A DNA stretch of 64,000 nt from Ricordea florida (lineage: Eukaryota > Cnidaria > Anthozoa > Corallimorpharia > Ricordeidae): NCBI GenBank assembly GCA_949710005.1, contig OX453279.1:15040756-15104755 (forward strand), given 5' to 3'. Shown here piece after piece: positions 59,032-64,000 of the stretch; the stretch's first letter is position 1, and the number at the start of each line of letters is the position of its first letter. The notes under the pieces were generated by a model, which was not told the DNA's origin, made no database searches, and was given only the letters and a program-made list of their open reading frames with translations. A program made the translations under genes and the position numbers.

Positions 59032-62000
59032 ATGGAACAAAGAAATATCGATCAATTACTAGATTCTGAATTGAAGTTAATTGCAAGAGAATTGCGAATA
59101 CCTCGTTGGTCCCGTATAGTTAAAGCGGAAAAAATTGCAGCATTGCGAGAAAAGGGGATCAATACACTTGGAGATTTGGAAAATTACAGACAAGGACTTA
59201 TTGATAATGGTCCGCAAACTCCAGAGGGGCCAAACCCACTACCAAGACCACAAACTCCAGAGGGGGCAAATCCAAGACCTCGTATACCAAAACCATCACC
59301 ACAAAAGAAAAGTCTTATCCCTAGACCTATTCCAAAACCTAGACCACGTATACCAAAACCAACACAACAAAAGAAAAGTCTTATCCCTAGACCTATTCCA
59401 AAACCTAGACCACGTATACCAACACAACAACAATATTATCCATATCCATATCCATATCCATATCCATATTATCATCCACAACAAACTTATCCATATCCAT
59501 ATCCATATTATTATCCACAACAAACTTATCCATATCCATATCCATATCCATATTATCATCCACAACAACCTTATCAATATCAATATCAATATTATGAACA
59601 ACCGTATTATAATATACAAGAACAAGAACAAGAACAAGAACAAGAACAAGAAAAAATACCAGCTAATAAAAAAAATAAAAATAAAAAAAGGAAAAATAAA
59701 AAAAAGAAAAATAAAACAAATCCTAAAAATCCTACACCCAATACAAGAAAAAATAACACTCAAACAAAACTTACAAAATCTACTACTACAGAAGGTGTTA
59801 GAGATTATGAGAAGGAGGGGGATAGACCTAAAACAAAAAATGGAGGGGATAATCCTAAAAAAGATGAAGATAATAATGTGAACGAGGATAAATCTAAAAC
59901 AAAAGAAAACCAAAAAACTAAAAGAAAAAGAACAACAACCCTTAGAATATTTCCAATAAGACCTAATGAACATGGAGAAGAAGATATTCAAAATATAACC
60001 GAAAGAAATGAAACAATTTTTCAATTTAGGAGAGATCTAGATAATGACTTATCAGAAATGATTTTCAATGAATTGGAACCACACATAGAAATGCGTTCAA
60101 GAATTGTTATCAGTTTTAGTGATTTAATTCATAGAGGTGATGGAGAAATAGCTTATCACTACTACACATTTAGGAGTGAGGGGACTTTTACCATGCTTTC
60201 TGAAATAAAAGATTATATTGAGCGTTGTGAGGGGGAAAGATTGAGTTTTGAAGGCATTGCTTGGAGTAAAGCATACTTACCACCATCAAAGATCATTGAT
60301 AAACCAGGTGTTCGTGAAGGTAGAGTTGAATTTACAGAGGTAAAAGTAAAAGTTATTCACAGTGATGAGCCTCTACTTGGATGTGGAAAAATACCAGATG
60401 ATCTACATGACAAAAAATGTCTTTATTCAGTTGATGATAGGGATGATAATCTATGTTTTTGGAGGTGTTTGGCTATTCTCTTGAACATTCTTGCCGGTAA
60501 AAAAACACCTCAAAAGGACATTGAAAAACAAACACTGAAATTGGCAAGAGATTTTTATAATAACCAAAAATTGAAAGCTTCAGAAGTTAAACCTACAAAA
60601 CTTGTTGATTTTGAGAAAATTGCAAAAATGTTTTCTATTAACATTCGCCTTTACGAGCAAAAAGAAAAAGGAAACAATGAAATTTGGAAATTAGTTTTTG
60701 GTAAAGGACAGTTCAAAGATAATTTACCTTGTTTAGATATGGGACTTCATGAGGGCCACTGTTTTTTCATAAAGGATATAGAGTTGCTAACAAAAAAATG
60801 GGAATGTTCAGGATGTAAACAAATATTTAACAGGCATGGTAATTATCATGATCATGTAAAAAATAACAGTTGTAAAGGAGGAAAAACAGAAGTAATATGT
60901 ACCGGTAAAAAGATAAATCACATTCCAAACAGCTCTGAAAAAAATTTTTATGGTGGTAATACCCAATATAGTTATTTGGGGTGTATATGGATTGAAAAAC
61001 AGTCTTTAAAAATAGGTAAACACATTCATCACGCTCTCTGTGGTCATGGAGGTGAAAGGTGTGTTAAGGATAAAGATGGAAATGAGCTTTTTTTGGTGGA
61101 TGGATACGAACCTGAGACCAATACTGTTTTTGAGTTTAATGGATGTAAATGGCACGGTTGTCCATGTTCAACCAATGATAAAACTAAATATAATGAAACT
61201 ATCCAAAGAGAAAAGATAATGAAAGATTTGGGGTATAATGTTGTATCAGTTTGGGAGTGTGAAGAACCAGAAATAAAAAATAATTTATATACGGAATCTT
61301 TGTTTAGGAAATTTGAAAAAAAATTTATTCCTTATCCAGATTTTATTCTTTATGATTTTGAGTCAATATTACAAAAAGAACACCAACAGATTACTGATGA
61401 TTTATCTTTTAACCAAATACATATCCCAGTTAGCGTTGGAATCCATGATACTTATGAAAAAGAACCAACATGTATTATAAATGAAAACCCTGAAGAGCTT
61501 GTAAAAGAATTTGTTGAAAATTTAGAAAAGAGAAGAAAAAAGATTGTTGAAAAGGTTAAAAAAGAATATCCACTACCTGACCAAGATTCTATATCAAAAG
61601 CAGTTTTAGAGGAGTATGAAAAATGGTGTAATCAAGTTCCTGTTTTAGGTTTCAATAGTGGAAAGTATGATATCAATGTGATTAAAAGATATTTTGTAAA
61701 ACACATGACCAATAAAACCAAAGATATTTTTGTTGCAAAAAATGGTAATAAGCATGTGTTTTTAACAACACCAAAATTTAAATTCTTGGATGTAATGTCG
61801 TACTTGGCCCCTGGACTTTCTTTTGATAAGTGGTGTAAAGCAAACAACTGTGAAGCTAAAAAACTTTTTCTTGATTATGAAAATTTGGATAGTTATGAAA
61901 AACTTTCTCACGTTGGTCCTGTGAAATATGAAGACTTTTATTCAAGCTTACACAAGAAAATAACAATATCACCCGAAGAATATGAAGAATATAAGATGGA

Positions 62001-63870
62001 ATACAAAAAGAGGGGTTGTGTCACCCAGAAGGATTGGTTAAGAGAGTATAATCTAAATGATGTAATTCCTTTCAAAGAAGCTTTAGAAAAAACACGTGCA
62101 ATGTATTATCCAGACAAAATAGATATATTAAAAGATGCCGTATCCATCCCAGGTGTATCAATGGTGTATGTTCTAAATAAATACCAAAAAATTAAAAAGA
62201 AAGGAGATCCTGGATTATTTGCTCCTGGGAAATACTGTGTTCATAGATGTAATAAAGTTTGTAATAAAGTGTTTTGTAAAAAATGCCACCAGATAATGAA
62301 CAATTGTAAAACATGCGACAAAAATAAGATTTATAAACTATTGAAAACGGGTATGGTTGGTGGCCCTAGTATTGTGTTCATGCGATATGCAGAGATGGGA
62401 AAAACAAAGATTCGTTCCCATAAATATAAATTTCCCAAAAATTGTGTACGAATTGTTGGTTATGATGCAAATGGGTTATGTCTTTTCGCGGCGGGTCAAA
62501 AAATGCCATGTGGTAAAGGAGAATGTATTGAGGTTGAAAATCCAACAGATCCCGAATTTATAAAGAAGATTTGTAAAGAGATTATTGATGGTAAGCTTTT
62601 TGGATTTTGTCAAGTTGATATAAATGTACCTGAAAACCTAAAAGAAAAGTTTGAAGAGTTCTCACCGCTATTTGTTGTAGATAGTGTTCCTGAAGATTTG
62701 GTACCTGAACATATGAAAGAATATCAAAAAGCTACAGGGAGAAAACACCTAAAAGATAATAAAAAATTACTAGGGGTTACAAATGCAAAAAAGATACTTT
62801 TATATACAGAATTACTTGAATGGTATCTTAATCATGGATTGGAGATTACAGCCATACACCATATTTTGAAGTATGAACCAGGAAGACCTTTTGAATGGTT
62901 TCCCGAAGAAGTTAGTAACGCGAGAAGAGATGGTGATATTGAGGATATGATAAAATCGTTAAGTATTGCTTTTAATAAAAAGGAGAAAGATGAGGAAGAA
63001 AATATTATTAATGAATTAAAACAATTCCCCGATGTGGTACCATTTATTGAAGAGCACAAAGAAATTAAAGTATTGATTGAAAAACTAAGGCCAAAGTATA
63101 AAGGTTGTAAAGCACTAGCTGATACTTACAAACTGAAAGGAAATTCATTCTATGGGAAAATGATAGAAGATAAAGAAAAACACAAGAACACAAAGTATAC
63201 TCAGGATGAGAATGAGGTTGAAAAAGACTTAAGATCCCCATTCTTTGAAGATCTTTCAGAAATAAATGAAACATATGAAATAATAAAACGAAAAGAAAAA
63301 ATAAAAATAGACCGACCCTATCAATGTGGTATCGCGGTTTATCAACTAGCCAAACTTCGGATGTTAGAATTTTATTACGATTTTCTTGATAAATATGTAG
63401 ATAGAAAGGATTTTGAACTGATACAAATGGATACAGATTCTATGTACATGGCTATTTCAGCTGAAAAAATAGATAATATTATAAAACCTGAAATGAAAAA
63501 AGAATACTTTAATGGTGGAAAAGAAAAATTCCTATCAACATCGAAATATCACGAAAAGACCCCCGGGCTGTTCAAGCTGGAGTTTGATGGCATTAGAATG
63601 ATTGCTCTTTCATCAAAATGTTATTACGCAGAGGATGAGAATGGAAAAGTAAAGTATAGTTGTAAAGGTACAATTCATAGACAAAACGAAATAAACTGGG
63701 ATAGATACATGTCAGCTTTGAAAGGGTCAATTGATATGGCACAAAATACTGGATTTAGAGTCAATGACAACCAAATTGTGACATATACACAAATTAAAAA
63801 AGGATTGAATGCATATTATGATAAAAGAATAGTTGATGAGGATGAAATTCACACATACACAGTTTCTTAA
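59032..63870 (+). CDS. Protein-primed DNA polymerase B (C), open frame
   Basis: The frame has 1612 residues without a break. A SAP-like module occupies 1-42 and a Pro-rich tract with PIPKPR motifs about 60-135. A Tyr/Pro repeat tract (YPYPYPY) follows at about 135-190, then a Glu/Gln run and a Lys-rich run to about 245. The OTU-like segment has C475 (DDNLCFWRC) and H576 (GHCFFI). A C2H2 finger lies at about 590-615 and a nuclease-like block VDGYEPET, then WHGCPC, at about 690-715. Exonuclease I is D775/E777 (YDFES). Motif A is D1145, where the usual LY reads LC (C1150); motif C is D1467 and D1469 (QMDTDS). It replicates the element from a protein primer if active. Confidence 0.93.
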   Translation: MEQRNIDQLLDSELKLIARELRIPRWSRIVKAEKIAALREKGINTLGDLENYRQGLIDNGPQTPEGPNPLPRPQTPEGANPRPRIPKPSPQKKSLIPRPIPKPRPRIPKPTQQKKSLIPRPIPKPRPRIPTQQQYYPYPYPYPYPYYHPQQTYPYPYPYYYPQQTYPYPYPYPYYHPQQPYQYQYQYYEQPYYNIQEQEQEQEQEQEKIPANKKNKNKKRKNKKKKNKTNPKNPTPNTRKNNTQTKLTKSTTTEGVRDYEKEGDRPKTKNGGDNPKKDEDNNVNEDKSKTKENQKTKRKRTTTLRIFPIRPNEHGEEDIQNITERNETIFQFRRDLDNDLSEMIFNELEPHIEMRSRIVISFSDLIHRGDGEIAYHYYTFRSEGTFTMLSEIKDYIERCEGERLSFEGIAWSKAYLPPSKIIDKPGVREGRVEFTEVKVKVIHSDEPLLGCGKIPDDLHDKKCLYSVDDRDDNLCFWRCLAILLNILAGKKTPQKDIEKQTLKLARDFYNNQKLKASEVKPTKLVDFEKIAKMFSINIRLYEQKEKGNNEIWKLVFGKGQFKDNLPCLDMGLHEGHCFFIKDIELLTKKWECSGCKQIFNRHGNYHDHVKNNSCKGGKTEVICTGKKINHIPNSSEKNFYGGNTQYSYLGCIWIEKQSLKIGKHIHHALCGHGGERCVKDKDGNELFLVDGYEPETNTVFEFNGCKWHGCPCSTNDKTKYNETIQREKIMKDLGYNVVSVWECEEPEIKNNLYTESLFRKFEKKFIPYPDFILYDFESILQKEHQQITDDLSFNQIHIPVSVGIHDTYEKEPTCIINENPEELVKEFVENLEKRRKKIVEKVKKEYPLPDQDSISKAVLEEYEKWCNQVPVLGFNSGKYDINVIKRYFVKHMTNKTKDIFVAKNGNKHVFLTTPKFKFLDVMSYLAPGLSFDKWCKANNCEAKKLFLDYENLDSYEKLSHVGPVKYEDFYSSLHKKITISPEEYEEYKMEYKKRGCVTQKDWLREYNLNDVIPFKEALEKTRAMYYPDKIDILKDAVSIPGVSMVYVLNKYQKIKKKGDPGLFAPGKYCVHRCNKVCNKVFCKKCHQIMNNCKTCDKNKIYKLLKTGMVGGPSIVFMRYAEMGKTKIRSHKYKFPKNCVRIVGYDANGLCLFAAGQKMPCGKGECIEVENPTDPEFIKKICKEIIDGKLFGFCQVDINVPENLKEKFEEFSPLFVVDSVPEDLVPEHMKEYQKATGRKHLKDNKKLLGVTNAKKILLYTELLEWYLNHGLEITAIHHILKYEPGRPFEWFPEEVSNARRDGDIEDMIKSLSIAFNKKEKDEEENIINELKQFPDVVPFIEEHKEIKVLIEKLRPKYKGCKALADTYKLKGNSFYGKMIEDKEKHKNTKYTQDENEVEKDLRSPFFEDLSEINETYEIIKRKEKIKIDRPYQCGIAVYQLAKLRMLEFYYDFLDKYVDRKDFELIQMDTDSMYMAISAEKIDNIIKPEMKKEYFNGGKEKFLSTSKYHEKTPGLFKLEFDGIRMIALSSKCYYAEDENGKVKYSCKGTIHRQNEINWDRYMSALKGSIDMAQNTGFRVNDNQIVTYTQIKKGLNAYYDKRIVDEDEIHTYTVS

Positions 63871-63871
63871 A

Positions 63872-64000
63872 TCATTTTAAAATAGAATAAGGAGGTAACT
63901 CAGTATCATCAGGGACAACTTGAAGCTCCTCCCTTACAAAACCACGTCTTGGCCCATCTTTTAAAAAATATAAAACTGGTTGATTAGGATAAACTGTACT
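63872..64000 (-). CDS. Integrase (C), C-terminal end only
   Basis: The last 42 codons of an integrase, with NQPVLYFLKDGPRRGFV and DDTELPP matching the B and A integrases closely. It runs off the window edge. It is convergent with PolB, one base apart, as in B. Confidence 0.88.
   Translation of the reverse strand, partial: STVYPNQPVLYFLKDGPRRGFVREELQVVPDDTELPPYSILK

Larger units (their letters stand above)
58827..64000. mobile_element. Element C, Polinton-like, left part only
   Basis: Host repeat sequence (AGAAATACTACTCA) runs to 58826, and in three sister units it continues GAAGTC. Here it switches to AGTAGTATGTGACAG, matching the AGTAGT ends of A and D. AT-rich repeats (TTTTAATTTTTATTT, three copies) form the visible part of the terminal repeat. 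PolB (+) and integrase (-) are in the same order as in B. The other end lies beyond the window. The expected target duplication is ACTCA (58822-58826). Confidence 0.85.

Noticed and set aside
59135-60024. Second-frame and opposite-strand long frames in the C PolB
   Set aside because: They arise from low-complexity Tyr/Pro and Lys codon runs; the PolB frame explains the sequence.
1-64000. tRNA, rRNA, riboswitch or bacterial-type terminator
   Set aside because: None was recognised on either strand by reading; the poly-T runs present are in AT-rich repeats without consistent hairpins.

Overview
The window is eukaryotic nuclear DNA, AT-rich and dominated by mobile elements. There is no bacterial operon signal, no tRNA or rRNA, and no convincing single-copy host gene. 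I recognise several protein families as typical of cnidarian (coral or anemone) genome assemblies, so an anthozoan host is my best guess. That rests on memory of the families, not on a search.

Four large virus-derived elements of the Polinton/Maverick class are present, meaning elements with a protein-primed DNA polymerase B (PolB), a retroviral-type integrase, a packaging ATPase and capsid genes. Element A (421-27973) has 423-bp terminal inverted repeats (TIRs). Its own PolB gene is interrupted by Element B (13038-26330; 393-bp TIRs that look identical; exact 5-bp target duplication GGGTG). Without B, A is about 14.3 kb. A and B are collinear but opposite in orientation. From one end the shared order is PolB, integrase (opposite strand), major capsid candidate, ATPase, five small or membrane proteins, a penton-like protein, a membrane-hairpin protein, a large C-terminally anchored protein, and at the other end a zinc-repeat protein facing inward. 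Element C (58827 to beyond the window) is a third relative with an intact 1612-codon PolB and the end of its integrase. Element D (30575-45109; 500-bp TIRs) is a more canonical Polinton with adenain-like protease, double-jelly-roll capsid, penton-like genes and chromodomain integrase. It is heavily mutated and sits inside a CR1/L2-like non-LTR retrotransposon.

Between and around these lie relics: a THAP-like zinc finger (29.0 kb); the split retrotransposon (30.1-30.6 and 45.1-46.7 kb); an integrase fragment, a zinc-repeat gene and a TATA-binding-protein-like gene (46.7-48.1 kb); and an array of related 2-4 kb repeat units (48.2-58.8 kb) holding small MITEs, foldbacks and a PolB fragment. Element C inserted into the last unit.

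The A/B/C lineage is the most interesting part. (1) The TIRs contain the start codon and N-terminus of both terminal genes, so PolB and the zinc-repeat protein begin with the same SAP-like module. (2) A short motif, consensus TTTAAAGATT, lies about 16-24 nt before most start codons in B and recurs in A and C, so genes probably have their own virus-type promoters. (3) A relic in the window joins a zinc-repeat gene to a TBP-like gene with overlapping ends. (4) A and B/C carry different PolB architectures inside the same gene framework. (5) No adenain-type protease is visible in A or B, while their PolBs carry an OTU-like cysteine segment.
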